From: Tritrichomonas musculus
Lineage: Eukaryota > Parabasalia > Tritrichomonadida > Tritrichomonadidae
NCBI GenBank assembly: GCA_039105265.1
Contig: JAPFFF010000066.1
Span: 434,001 to 498,000 of the forward strand
Direction of reading: 5' to 3'
Length of the DNA: 64,000 nt
Position numbers and translations under genes: made by a program. Shown here one piece after another: positions 30,966-42,407 of this stretch. Under the pieces are notes generated by a model. It saw only the letters and a program-made list of their open reading frames with translations. It made no database searches and was not told where the DNA came from. Positions within the stretch are counted from its first letter, which is position 1, and each line of letters begins with the position of its first letter.

Positions 30966-32299
30966 TAGTGATTCTTGAAAAATATTAATTAGCTCATCTT
31001 CATAAAAAAATTAAAAAAAACATTTTTTATAAAATAAAATTATTAAATACTATATTATAAAAATAACTTTAATATTTAATATATTGAAAAATAAAAAATA
31101 ATCACAATACAAACCAACTTATTTTTTTAGAAATTCAATAGAAAATCATCGTTTAAATGAATTTTTCTTTTTTTGTTAATTTATCTATTTAATATATTAT
31201 GTAAATCTTAATTATAAAATGCCTATTATATATTTATAATATATAATAATAATTTAAAATAAAATAATGTTATAATAAAAATGCTACTAGGATAAAAACT
31301 GTTTATTGTTTCAATATAAAAAATATAATAACTGAAAAAGTTAAAATTTATTAAAAATAAAATAAAATATAAACAAGTGTATCTTTAGATAATAAATGTT
31401 TTATAAACATATAAGTATTAATATATTATCATGATATATATACTATAATAAATAATAAAACAAAATTAAATATGTATTTATATTTCATAAATTTTTATAT
31501 AAAAAAATTATTTATTCTCTCAATTATAAAACAATTTTTATTAAGAAAAATAAAAATAGAAATATCTCAAAAATAGGAGTATAAAATTCTTATCCATTAA
31601 AATTTGTTCTTAGTTTCAAAATAAAAATAAAGAAAATATGATCAAAATTACAATATTTCGTCAATTTCTCTATATGAATTCATCTTGCAAAAGTTTGTCC
31701 AATACAACATTTTTCATCTCACTTTGCAGGATCTGAATGTTGCAGTTTGATTCAAAACTGAGCTATGCATTTTGATTATTTGGGATCTGAATGTTATTAA
31801 ATTCGCCAAAAATGTTTACATCTAAAACGACATCATTGTTAAGCAATCAATACACTTTACAATTATAAATAGGAAACCATATATGGTTCTGTAAAAATTA
31901 ATATTAATTTAATATAAAAAGATTTATTTCGTCTATCATTTTATTACTATTTTTTTTTCTGAAGTATTTCTCCCTTTTGAAGATTCTTCAGAAAAGCCTA
32001 GCTACACTATAATTGATCCAATCCTTTTTTCAAATAATTGAGATATGGGCAATTTAAATTTTTTACATCATATTATCTTCGTCATAATTGAAATTTTATG
32101 TATTTATTTCTAGAGAACAATTCTCAAATAAGTTATTAACCTATATAAATGGAGAAAAATCATATTTTTTCATAAAGGTTTTTCAGAAATATTTTCAAAT
32201 AAAAATAATAATAAAAATAAAACTATTAATTTATTAAAATGGTATTAAAAATGCAAATTTGCATTATTTCTATTAAAAATGGAGAATATAATAAAAAAC
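30966..32299. other. long AT-rich intergenic stretch
   Basis: More than 1.3 kb with no frame of note, RNA gene or recognised repeat. Confidence 0.5.
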
Positions 32300-32527
32300 T
32301 TATTTGGAAATAGTTTCTTTTTGTTGAATATATCTAATATTATGAGTATCAACAATGGCATTCCTTCTATGGGATGATATCAGATTTAACTTAGATCTTG
32401 AGATCATTGAAATCATTATTTGCAAATGAGGATTAGCATTTCTCTTTTCTGAGCGCAAATGATTTAAAACATTTGGATCTAATGCTGAAATCTTTTGTGG
32501 AATTAGTGTTTCAGGTTCAAATTGCAT
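32300..32527 (-). CDS. small hypothetical protein (75 residues)
   Basis: ATG to stop, MQFEPETLIPQKISALDPNV through QQKETISK. The composition is protein-like (P, R, H, S present) and stands out from the surrounding A/T runs. It is basic, with no membrane segment, and no family is recognised. No clear initiator is seen. It could be a real short gene or a remnant of a longer one. Confidence 0.4.
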   Translation of the reverse strand: MQFEPETLIPQKISALDPNVLNHLRSEKRNANPHLQIMISMISRSKLNLISSHRRNAIVDTHNIRYIQQKETISK

Positions 32528-35238
32528 TATATGTTTCTAATAAATGAAATGATTAAAATTTTATAGCAAAATAAATTTTTCTGATGCGTTTTAATTTTTC
32601 AATTAAATAACATTCAAAATAATAAAGAAGATTTTATTATAATAACTCCAATATCCTAATTAATAGATTATAAATATTAATAATACTATAATATTATATT
32701 CCTTAACAATTTAAATAATAGAATTTTAAGTATTCTTAAATATTATTAATTATTTTGATTAAATACTTTAAAAATAAAAATTGAATATGCTCACAAATGT
32801 ATAAAAAGATGATTATTTTTTTAAATGATTTTTAATCGCGTCATAAAGAGGTATAACAAAAAGTTGGTTGTAAATATTGATTGATTAATTTTTTCTCTAA
32901 TTTTTTTTTAATAAAACATTCTTGCATGTGATTTTTTTAAATTTAGATTTGATAACGATATTTTTTTTTCTTAATTATATATCAAAAACCTCAATACTTT
33001 TTCAAAGCAATAATTTTATACATTTATCGACTTATTTCAGCGACATGGAAATGATATTTCATATTAATTAACTATTATTATTTCAATAATAAAAGAAATA
33101 TATCTAATTTACCTAAAAAAAGAAAATATATTCCGTTTTTTAGTAAATGAAGAATATTAAAAAATCAAAAAATAAAAATTAGGTAATAAAAAGTCTTTTC
33201 TAATAATTTATTAACCATAATTGACTTCAACACTTTATCTCTTTTATAAATTTTCCATTTTCAAAAAAAAATATTGGAATCAATAACAACAGATACTTTG
33301 CATTATATATTTAATACTGTTTTTAAACAATACGAAAAATAGGTAGGAAATTTGTTCTAAACATAAAGAAAGAATTGATAATCTGCATTTAAAAAAGTTG
33401 TGCAGGAAGTTATTCTCTTTTTAAGTTTTCCCAAACCTAGGTTTTTTTCCCCTTCCAACTTTATTCAAATCAGTGCTGATAAATACGCGGAATGCTGATT
33501 TTTTTTCTATCACTAAGTTCATTAGCTTCATCAAATTCTAAAATTTTACTTACTCAAAAATTTGAGTGAACAATTTCAATATCATAATTACAATTCTCTT
33601 GCAAATATTTCATTATAATAGCTTCCATCTATTTTTTCTTCATCTTCTAGCTTATTTTATGAATAAATTTAATGAATTTTATCTTCTTTTTTGGAATTTT
33701 CAATCATTAATGATGGCTTTCTAAAAAAAAATTATTCATTTAATTGTTTGAGTATTTTTATTGGCTCCTATCTGTATATATGATTGTTATAACAATTTAT
33801 TTATTTTAGTACGGGTGAAAAAAAATGCAATTATCACATGTTAAAAACTTTTGGGCATTTAGGGTGTAAAATACATGATGAAAAGTGTTATAAAATCCTA
33901 AGAAATGCTTTTTGAAACCTATAACCTTCAAGATATCCTAAGAATATTAAATATCTTTTTTGACAAGTGAAGTTTCTTTTCATGGAAACTCATTATATCT
34001 TATACCAATAATTTAAACCAAATTTATGTGGGAAAACTTGCTGCTTTAACTTGTTAATGCTTTTTTTGGAATTGATCATTATTTTTTTAAATATATCCTT
34101 AATCGAGTAATTTCAACCTGAAATGATTTATTATAAACAAATAAATTAACTAAAGAAAATAAAAATAGCACCAAATTTTTACAAGGTATTTGAATCTGAA
34201 AATATTTTAATAAAACCACACTATATTTTAACTGAAGTCCATTCACAATATTTAATAGAATGTTATGAGAATAAAATGCACTTACTTTCATATTGTATTA
34301 ATTAACCTTCAAGATACATATTTGCATAATTCAAATATACAAATGATTGCTTTGAATTTCATCATCATAATTTCTATTACAATAACGAAAACTTAAAACC
34401 ACAATAATCTTCAATGAAATTAATAAAAATTCATTAAATGTTTTTTTTATAAAGAATGCGAATTTTGTGTAAGAAATAACTTGAGATTCGTCTGACTAAT
34501 TCTTATTTAAAACAACTGATTTTTTTTCAATGATTAGGAGAATCGGTGCCTAACAATTATTGAGTGAATTGATAAACTTTTTCTTTGTTGAATTCCTCAC
34601 AAATAAAATCGAATTGATGATGTTTTAAAAAGTTTCTTTCAAAAACCTTATATATTCAAATTTTCAATGCTAATTTTCTTCTACAAAGAAAAATTCTTAG
34701 ATAACTATTTTTATAAAAAACATTTCATGTTAATCTCATTTTAATTTTGTTTTAAACCATTAAATAAATATGTTACAAAATCAATTTTATTCCATTATTT
34801 TTTTTATATATACGATACAACTTTTTGTTTGGTTAATTTAAATCTATATCGTGAATTGATTTATGATTTTTTGTAATTTAATCATGAAAAAATCTGAAAG
34901 TTGTAATTTTAAAACATAATTGTAATAAATTTAATTCATATTCTTTATCTTTTTTATTGAAATATTCATAATATATACTTTTTTATCAATTACTACTACT
35001 AGAAGTAGGTCTGAATATAAATTGAGCATGCAATATGATAGAATAAGGCGTATACCATACCGTTATTCACATAAGGCTTATTTATTTCTTTTATTTGAAA
35101 GAGATATTCAACAAGATTAAGACATATAAAATAATTTTCTCAAAATTTCAAAGGAGAAAAATTAAAAACAAACGATAACCACTCAAATACTATTTATGAA
35201 AGCAACAATATAAATCATGATCTATATTTTTAAACATA
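32528..35238. other. long AT-rich intergenic stretch
   Basis: About 2.7 kb without a convincing gene. A 70-codon frame at 34079-34291 is of low complexity and is not called. Confidence 0.5.
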
Positions 35239-35246
35239 TCATTTTT
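35239..35246 (+). promoter_or_regulatory. initiator (Inr) of the proline-rich gene
   Basis: TCATTTTT fits TCA(+1)YWYT, 11 bases before the ATG at 35252. Confidence 0.5.
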
Positions 35247-35251
35247 TAATA

Positions 35252-35569
35252 ATGACTAATTACCCATCTTACGGTTATCCACAAGGACAGCAACCACTAC
35301 CAGGTTATCAACAAGGACCACCACCTCCACCACCACCAGGATGTCCACCACCACCACCACCACCACGAGGTTATCAACAAGGACCACCACGAGGTTGCCC
35401 ACCACCACCACCTCCTCCTCCAGGTTGCCCACCACCACCACCACCACCTGGATACCCACCTCGTCAAGGACCAGGCTGCCCACCACCACCACCACCTCCT
35501 CCTCCAGGATGCCCACCACCACCTTATAATTGCCCACCACAGGGACCACCGCCTAATGGAAGATGGTAA
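35252..35569 (+). CDS. proline-rich CPPPPP-repeat protein
   Basis: 105 residues. The start MTNYPSYGYPQGQQPLPGYQ is followed by repeats of G-C-P-P-P-P-P-P separated by GYQQGPPRG or GYPPRQGPG, then a tail PPQGPPPNGRW. More than half the residues are proline, with regular cysteines. The DNA is CCA/CCT-rich and by far the most GC-rich stretch of the intergenic region. Antisense and shifted frames are also open but are simple shadows. Such proline runs bind SH3, WW or profilin domains, or form extended tails of cytoskeletal or membrane-associated proteins. Nothing more specific can be said. Confidence 0.7.
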   Translation: MTNYPSYGYPQGQQPLPGYQQGPPPPPPPGCPPPPPPPRGYQQGPPRGCPPPPPPPPGCPPPPPPPGYPPRQGPGCPPPPPPPPPGCPPPPYNCPPQGPPPNGRW

Positions 35570-36192
35570 AATAAATCACAATTTATCATGAAATTGATAG
35601 AGTTTAAATAAACATATATATTTTTATAAAATAAAAACTTTGCTTTTTATTAAATTAGTTCAGGTTATAACCAAATTGATAGAATGGCAGTATCAAAGAT
35701 AAATCCAATTCATTGCTAACAACATATTTGATCAATATTTTTAATTGTATAAGTATTCAATCATGAATTGACTCCTATCAACCATATAATGATTATTTGA
35801 ATATAATCACAAAATTTAATCTTGAATTTTATAATCTAGTATTGTTAATCAATTGTGAATTCAAATGTTGGTATCATTTCAAGATTTTTCGTTCATAAGT
35901 ATAATAAAACAATGAATTTTATTGAAATTTCTTTTTATTATTATATAATTATTATAGATTACACCAATTTGGAATTTAATCTATTCAAATAAAAATATCT
36001 TTTTGGCTCTATATCATTAGGATCAGATGATTACTGCAATACTAAAAGAAAAATATATTAATTTTTATAAAATAATAACAATAGCATTAAATATTGTCAT
36101 AAATAAAGAAACCAAATTCAAATCATCTTATTTGAAAAAGTTACAACCTTTAGAATAAATAATTGAAATTTTCTATGCGTTATTTTAAAATT
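35570..36192. other. intergenic, AT-rich
   Basis: Nothing recognised between the proline-rich gene and the reductase promoter. Confidence 0.5.
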
Positions 36193-36200
36193 TCATTTAT
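36193..36200 (+). promoter_or_regulatory. probable initiator (Inr) of the aldo/keto reductase gene
   Basis: TCATTTAT agrees with TCA(+1)YWY. It lies 25 bases before the ATG at 36220 and after the earlier in-frame ATG at 36175, so it favours the later start. Confidence 0.4.
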
Positions 36201-36219
36201 AATTTATTCAATATTAAAA

Positions 36220-37128
36220 ATGGAAATTCCTCGCATTGCTCTTGGTACATTTGGATTAGGAGACGACGAAAAAATAAATGAACCAATCCGATATGCAATT
36301 GAGGAATTAGGCTATCGCCATTTAGATTGCGCTGAGAGTTATCACAATGAAAAAGCTATTGGAACAGCATTGAAGCATGTATTTGAAAACGGCAAAGTTA
36401 AACGTGAAGAATTATGGGTTACCTCAAAGATAGGGAACATTCATCATCATCCTGAAGATGTTGAAAAATGTTGCAAGCAAACTCTACAAGATCTTCAACT
36501 TGAATATCTAGATCTCTATTTAATTCATTGGCCATGTGCTTTTGCAGATACATCTGATGAAAAACCCCGAAAAATTGTAATAGATACAAATTTATCAGTT
36601 TTTGATATGTGGCCCGAAATGGAGAAACTTGTTTCCAATGGTCTTGTTAAACACATTGGCGTCTCAAACTTTTCAATTGAACTTTTAGAGAGATTTAGAT
36701 TTGATCCCAGAATTAAAATTCAACCATATTGCAACCAAGTAGAATGCAATTTGTACATGCAACAAGAAGCCTTACGAATGTACTGCGAGTTTAGAGGAAT
36801 GTATCTCGAGTGCTACTCTCCTCTTGGCTCCCAATTTTGGCAGAAAAATAATCAGCCCAATTTACTAGGCGATCCTGTCTTAACTGAGGTCGCAAAAGAG
36901 GTTGGAAAAACAGTTGGACAAGTTGAGCTTAAGTTTCTTTTACAATTATCTCCAAAAGCTGTTGTTTTGCCTAAAAGTTCAAATCCAGGCAGACAAAAGG
37001 AAAACATATCACTCGATTTCACTCTCAATGAAGAACATATGGAAAAATTAAAGAAATGTGAAAGATGCTTCAGATTTATTGATGTTGCTAAAGAGTGGGG
37101 AGTCAATGTTCATGCAGATAATTTTTAA
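36220..37128 (+). CDS. aldo/keto reductase
   Basis: Taking the ATG at 36220 (MEIPRIALGTFGLG) gives 302 residues. The earlier in-frame ATG at 36175 would add 15 hydrophobic residues not usual in the family. The catalytic tetrad is visible: D36 and Y41 in LDCAESY, K70 in VTSK, H103 in LIHWP. Further family marks are IGVSNFSIELLERF, NQVECNLYMQQ, YSPLGS and the NADPH-phosphate loop VLPKSSNPGRQKEN. These enzymes reduce aldehydes or ketones with NADPH in an (alpha/beta)8 barrel in the cytosol. The physiological substrate is not evident. GC content is higher than in neighbouring signalling genes, as expected for a well-expressed metabolic gene. Confidence 0.95.
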   Translation: MEIPRIALGTFGLGDDEKINEPIRYAIEELGYRHLDCAESYHNEKAIGTALKHVFENGKVKREELWVTSKIGNIHHHPEDVEKCCKQTLQDLQLEYLDLYLIHWPCAFADTSDEKPRKIVIDTNLSVFDMWPEMEKLVSNGLVKHIGVSNFSIELLERFRFDPRIKIQPYCNQVECNLYMQQEALRMYCEFRGMYLECYSPLGSQFWQKNNQPNLLGDPVLTEVAKEVGKTVGQVELKFLLQLSPKAVVLPKSSNPGRQKENISLDFTLNEEHMEKLKKCERCFRFIDVAKEWGVNVHADNF

Positions 37129-37734
37129 ACTGCCAAAACAATCAATTCATTTTAAATAATTATCGATTTTGATAAATTTAAAATGCTTAAAGAAGGTATC
37201 TAAGGCATTTTACGATCACTGTTTTTTATAATTTTGAATCTTTTTTTTTTTTTTTTTGGTTTTTTCATATATTTTCATACATTATCATACTATGATTTCA
37301 TAATAATGTAATGGAAAGTTTTTATTTCATTATTTCCTGTTTTAAGACAAAATATATAAATATTTTTTTTTTATTTATTTATTGAAAATTTCAATTTGAG
37401 ATGAAATGTCAACTTTTTGAAATATACACAAAAATTGTTATGAACTTTATTCTATATCAAGTCTATATATTTATGATATAATCTTGCTTAAAATAAAAAA
37501 CAGCTATGGTAATAAGTAATTTAAATCCTTTGATAAATGAAATTCAACTTCAAGAATTTGTTCGATTATGGTGATGTTGTAACAAGAAATATTTTTAAAT
37601 ATATGATGAATTAATAGCAATTCCATTGAAAATAGCAGAAGAATTCCAAGTGAAATTTTAACAATTTGAAAAAAAGGAAAGTTTGGGTATAAATATAAAG
37701 AAATATTTTAACAAGTGAATCAGAAAAAGGTTTA
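37129..37734. other. intergenic, AT-rich
   Basis: Low-complexity T runs near 37240 and 37370. No gene is seen. Confidence 0.5.
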
Positions 37735-38193
37735 TTAATGTAGGGAGAGCATATTTGTTTTTGATTGATTTATAGAAAGATTAAATATGTTAATTGTGAC
37801 ATTTTTTAGATCAATTTCATCACACCTTATTAATTTCCATTTTTGATAATTACCTCCATAAAAATTGCCTGTCTCAATATAATTTTCTTTATTTATCTGA
37901 ATACAATAGCCTTTTGGTGATCTTATTGAGCCATCATCATAAAAAGTCCAAGTTTGATTAGAGCCATTATGCGGAGGCCATTGAATGATTGATTTATAAC
38001 AACCTTCGCCAAACTTTATATCTAGAACAAGATCAGAGTGAACAGAATAAATTAAGTCCCCTTGAATTCTCCATTTTTGGCTTGGATGGCCGTGAAATCT
38101 AGTAGCAATTATTTTAGCCATTCTTTTCTTAGAATTATTTTGGATATCAAGGCATAAATGCTCTTCGCCATAAGACACAATGTAATATTCCAT
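37735..38193 (-). CDS. ricin B-type beta-trefoil lectin domain protein
   Basis: 152 residues from the ATG at 38193. The three Q-x-W type motifs of the ricin fold are spaced about 40 residues apart: PSQKWRI, SNQTWTF and NYQKWKL. Before them lie LCLDIQN, LVLDIKFGEG and YCIQINKEN, the sugar-pocket strands. It is thus a single, stand-alone beta-trefoil with a short tail (INIFNLSINQSKTNMLSLH) and no signal peptide or enzyme domain. Sugar binding (galactose-type) is known for the family and inferred here. A cytosolic adaptor role is possible because no export signal is seen. Confidence 0.85.
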   Translation of the reverse strand: MEYYIVSYGEEHLCLDIQNNSKKRMAKIIATRFHGHPSQKWRIQGDLIYSVHSDLVLDIKFGEGCYKSIIQWPPHNGSNQTWTFYDDGSIRSPKGYCIQINKENYIETGNFYGGNYQKWKLIRCDEIDLKNVTINIFNLSINQSKTNMLSLH

Positions 38194-38574
38194 CCACAAA
38201 AAAAAAAATGGACTTAAATTTCTTATTTATTTAAGAATCAATTGAATAAAAAACGTGTCAGTGATTTTAAGTTAAAAATAAGACATTCAGCTTAATATTC
38301 AAAAATTTGAAATAAAATTTTTTAAGCATTCAAAAAGTGAAAAATAAAAAAACGCATTCATTGAAAAAGTTGTCAGTGATAACTTATTTGGCAGTACTTA
38401 TTTTTTTTCAGATTATTATAATATGGCATAAATATTTCTTCAAAGCCATGATTGATTGTTGAAAAATACCTTTCTTATCAATATCAATCTTCATGAACTA
38501 GGCAGCCTTCATCATATAAGGTATTAAACCATAGTTGAAAACAACTTCAGTTTATCCTTTTAAAAATAATATTA

Positions 38575-38614
38575 TTGCAAGAGAGATCATGTCTCAGCTT
38601 TTTTGAGAAAACTA
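38575..38614 (+). repeat. solo terminal arm of the palindromic element
   Basis: TTGCAAGAGAGATCATGTCT followed by CAGCTTTTTTGAGAAAACTA matches the outer 40 bases of the elements at 30668 and 39652. The other arm is missing. It is an old or deleted copy. Confidence 0.75.
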
Positions 38615-38835
38615 TTTTTTTTATTAACATCATTTTGGCGATTTTTAATGATTAAGTTTAAATAATATATTACAATTAACCAACAAATATCAAAAACAAC
38701 CCATTTTAGTTTTCACTCAGTATTTTTGATCATATATTCTTAGATTTTATATTCTAATATATAAAAAATTGGATTCGAAAATGATTCATAAAATTTAACC
38801 TTCAAATTTAATTCAGTCAAAGAATGATTTTTTTT

Positions 38836-38845
38836 ATCAATAATT
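38836..38845. repeat. left target-site duplication (ATCAATAATT)
   Basis: Identical to 39179-39188 on the other side of the miniature element. Confidence 0.85.
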
Positions 38846-39178
38846 AGGCTTGTTAAAAGTCCAGGACTTTAGGACAACCGCAGGACAATGGTAGGATTTT
38901 AGGACCTGTCAGGACATATTGGCTTTTCTCTATTTTCAGAAATTTTAACTTTATCTTTTGAATTAAAAACTTTAGAAACTATTTTTTTGAAAAGTTATCA
39001 TTTTTCAAGTAGAAAAACAAATTAAAAAATATCTTAATAAATAATTTGTAATGTATAATCATTTATAATTTTTAAACCTTAAAAGATCCCAAAAATATTT
39101 ATTCTTTTTAAAGATAAATATATTTTACAATTGAAAAAGTTTGTTAGGACCTAAAAGTACTGGACTTTTAACAAGCCT
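38846..39178. mobile_element. Mutator-like miniature element with 10-bp target duplication
   Basis: A 333-bp element with inverted ends AGGCTTGTTAAAAGTCCAG (one mismatch in about 25 bases), flanked on both sides by ATCAATAATT. Its inside repeats AGGAC several times and codes for nothing. A 10-bp duplication and terminal inverted repeats point to the Mutator superfamily (9-11 bp). The element at 55716-56094 has related ends. Confidence 0.85.
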
Positions 39179-39188
39179 ATCAATAATT
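39179..39188. repeat. right target-site duplication (ATCAATAATT)
   Basis: Identical to 38836-38845. Confidence 0.85.
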
Positions 39189-39632
39189 TAACTTTTATTC
39201 TTTTTTCTAAATCAATATTTTATTATAAAAGGCTTGGATCGAAAACCAAAATTCATGTCTCTCATTCATTTGAAAATTCCTAAATCAATTTCTTTTAATT
39301 TTGAATTTTCTGGGATTTCAATTATACCAAGATCTGCACATCCTTTGAACGCATCTTTTTTAATTGCCTCAACACTGGATGGAATTCAAAGGCTTTCAAT
39401 ACTACAATATGTAAAAGTGTCACAATCAATTATTTCTGGTTTGGAATCTTTTGCAAAAGAAATCTCTTTCAAATTAGGACAATTACAGAAACTTAACGAA
39501 GCAACATATTCAACACTTGATGGAAATGAAATTTTCTTTATTTTAAAGCATTTAAAGAAAGCATAAGTCTGAACCAATGTCAACTGTGAATCATCTGAGA
39601 ATTCAATGCTTTCCAAATCTACACAGCCTTGA

Positions 39633-39649
39633 AATGCTTTTTTTCCAAT
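39633..39649. repeat. 17-bp direct repeat left of palindromic element
   Basis: AATGCTTTTTTTCCAAT is identical to 39951-39967. In the host gene this encodes part of the LRR motif IIGKKAF. Confidence 0.8.
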
Positions 39650-39651
39650 TA

Positions 39652-39950
39652 TTGCAAGAGAGATTGTGCCTCAGCTTTTTGAGAGAACTAATAGAAAAAA
39701 ATAAGAAGAAAATGTAGAATAATATTTACTGAGACTATTCAATTTAAAAAAAATGCATCTTTTTATGTTACATAATTTTTACCGATCCTTCCTTTTGATG
39801 TAAGTCTCGGTAAAAATTATGTAAAAATATAAAAAGATGCATCAATTTTTTTATTTACATAAATATTCTCAAAATATTATTCTCCATTTTTCTCCTATTT
39901 TTTCTTTCAATTAGTTCTCTCAAAAAGCTGAGGCACAATCTCTCTTGCAA
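39652..39950 (+). mobile_element. palindromic miniature element (hairpin MITE), copy 2, inside the BspA pseudogene
   Basis: 299 bp, almost a perfect hairpin. Its ends TTGCAAGAG...CTCTTGCAA and inner parts match 30668-30965 in the opposite orientation. It is flanked by the 17-bp direct repeat AATGCTTTTTTTCCAAT (two extra bases, TA, lie between the left repeat and the element). It splits the LRR coding frame of the pseudogene and has no coding capacity. Confidence 0.9.
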
Positions 39951-39967
39951 AATGCTTTTTTTCCAAT
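39951..39967. repeat. 17-bp direct repeat right of palindromic element
   Basis: AATGCTTTTTTTCCAAT, identical to 39633-39649. Confidence 0.8.
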
Positions 39968-41935
39968 AATTCTAACAAATGATGGAATCCTTGCAATTTT
40001 GATATTTTTCAATGCATAAAAAAGTACATAAAAGGTGCCACTTTTCGGGTCAGATTTCTTCAATAAAAATGAATTATCATAAAAAGCAATTTTTTGATTT
40101 GGTTTTGGAATCAATTCAATTCTTCCTAAATTTTCAATTATACCAAGATCTGCGCATCCTTTGAATGTCAGAAGGAATTGAAACATTTTTAATTGAAGTG
40201 AATAAAAATGCATCTTTCATATATTTTAATTCTGAATCATCTGGAACCTTAAATGTGTTTAATTGTGAGTTTGAACTAAAACATTTTTCTTTAATTTCAA
40301 AAACATGTTTTGGAAGAGTTAAATTTGGAAATGAACAATTAAAAAATGCACAAATTCCAATTGATAACAATTGGGAATTTTCTTGAAATTGAACATCAAC
40401 GAGTTGCTTGCATTCATAAAATGCAAAATTAAAGATGTATTTAATAGATGATGGAATAACTGCATTTGTAATATTTCGTCTTGCAAAAACAAGTGTATCA
40501 AAAACGTCATTTTTTTAGATCAGATTTTCCCAAAATAAAATCAGAATTGTAATTCAAGAAATTTTTCTGATTATTCATAATTTTAATGTCAATTAATTTT
40601 CTAATACTTCAAGACTTGGAGGAATCATTAAACTCTCAATAGATGTACCATTAAATGCATTAGATTCAATTATTTTCAATTGTGAATCTATAGAAAATTT
40701 CACTTCTCGCAGATCTTCGCATTTCTCAAACGAATCTGATGAAATTACTTTAACAAAAGATGGAATCAAACCATCTTTCAGATCTGGAAATGCAACAAGG
40801 AGAACATCAAAATTGTCACTTTTAGGATCTAATTTGCCAAGCAGAAATTTTAGACTGATAATTAATTATATTTGAGTTATTTTCTACAACGTTTAATTCA
40901 TCTGTGCCTAAAAGCCAAGATTTCTTTAATTCACTCACTTTTGAAGGCAACTCAATACTCTTAATTGGAGTGGATTTAAATGCAAAAGATTCGATTGTCT
41001 TCAATTCAGAATCTTTTGTAAACTCAACACTCGTAAGACTTTGACAATAAAAAAAGCTTTTTTCTCCGATTCCAACAACAGAATTCGGAATTTTTATGCT
41101 TCTTATTCCACAGCAAATGAAAGATGCCTTATTAAATATTTTTATTTCAGAATCTTCTGGAAAATCAATTCTTTCAATATGACGTGAATTTAAAAACGCA
41201 TTCTCACAAATCTCAGTCACAATGAATTCGTGTGATTCAAAATTTATTGCACGTGGAATAAAAATTTCTCTTTTTGACGTCTTTTGTTGTAAAACAACAG
41301 CTGTAAACCCATCTTCATTTAAAGAATATTGGATTTCGTTGTAATAAATAAGTTTTCGTGTTAGATAACGAGTCATTTTCGTATTATTTGTACTCATTGC
41401 ATCTTTTAAACACATTTTATCTTTTGGATCGTTGTCAATGATGCTGTATCGGCTGTTCTTTAAGAGATATTGAATGTTTTGTTGATATTTGGCTTCGTTT
41501 TGGTTCAGATTTTGTATTTTTTCAGATTTTATTTGATTTAATTCTTTGTTCTTGAACATTGGTAATGATTTTAATGCAATTTTCCTGAATGTTTGGATAA
41601 CGGGTTTCATTATATCAAATTCTTGACTTAACTGCTCAAATTCAAAAAGATTATATAATTTAATATCAGGAATTACTCTTTTTGTCCAATAATTGATGAA
41701 AGATTGAAGAATATCTTCTGAAATATCTGATTTAACATAATATTTTTTTTTTTTGCGTCATCAAGCTTTGATATATATCAGAAGAAACATCAGGCAAATA
41801 TTTAAAATCTGATGGAATTACAAAACTTGTAGATTTAAGAATTAACTTGAGGGAGTTTTCAATTGGAAAATTTAAAATGAAGTAAAACTTTTTCAATAGT
41901 TTACTTCTCAATGCGGAAAAACGCTCTGCTGATTG

Positions 41936-42407
41936 TTAAAACTGAGAAAGACAAAACATGTTATTTTAAATTATAATTAACATATAAGTTTGATTTGGCA
42001 TTATCATAAATGAATAATATGACTTTACACAAATAAAGATCATATTAACGAATAATTATAAAAAATAATAAATGAAACTAATTTAAATATTAATAGATTA
42101 TATTTATTAATGTATATTTATTAAAATTACTTTATCTTTAATAAATGTGTAAGAGATATTTACAAAAAAATATAACTAAGAATACGTTATTTCGATATTT
42201 TCAGTTTAAATCATTTTATTTCATCCAATTAATTAAAAATATATAAAAATAAATCTAAATTTGAATAAAAAATATAATAAAAATATAAAAACATAATAAT
42301 ACAATTTTGATATTTTAACTATAATGAGATATTCGCTTTTTAATAAAAATCATTATTTTAACTGAAGTTATCAAAATTCAATTGCTTTTCAAAATTATAT
42401 AATTCAA
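41936..42407. other. intergenic, AT-rich
   Basis: Lies between the 5' end of the BspA pseudogene and the hexosaminidase gene. No gene and no canonical initiator close to the next ATG were recognised. Confidence 0.45.

Larger units (their letters stand above)
38194..38845. other. intergenic with a solo element arm
   Basis: AT-rich. It contains one isolated arm of the palindromic element at 38575-38614. No gene is seen. Confidence 0.5.
39266..41935 (-). pseudogene. BspA-like LRR gene, broken into several frames
   Basis: Reading leftward, an N-terminal region (ERFSALRSKLLKKFYFILNF, then SDISEDILQSFINYWTKRVI) leads into TpLRR repeats such as ICENAFLNSRHIERIDFPED, IGEKSFFYCQSLTSVEFTKD and SFEKCEDLREVKFSID. 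It ends at FKGCADLGIIEIPENSK and a TGA at 39266. The frame changes at the A run near 41740 and at several later places (near 40820, 40510, 40370 and 40200), and stops lie inside repeats. No ATG opens the first frame. The only long surviving piece is 262 codons (41610-40822). A 299-bp palindromic element is inserted at 39652-39950. This is a dead paralogue, distinct from the gene at 19.2 kb. Confidence 0.85.

Noticed and set aside
35256-35549. Antisense valine/glycine-rich frame and a threonine-rich plus-one frame over the proline-rich gene
   Set aside because: Both are simple read-outs of the CCA/CCT repeat in other frames. Only the proline frame has a start, an initiator and unique end segments.
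39234-39566. 110-codon plus-strand frame opposite the BspA pseudogene
   Set aside because: It is antisense to LRR coding sequence. The repeating LRR pattern opens such shadow frames. The sense strand carries the recognisable repeats.
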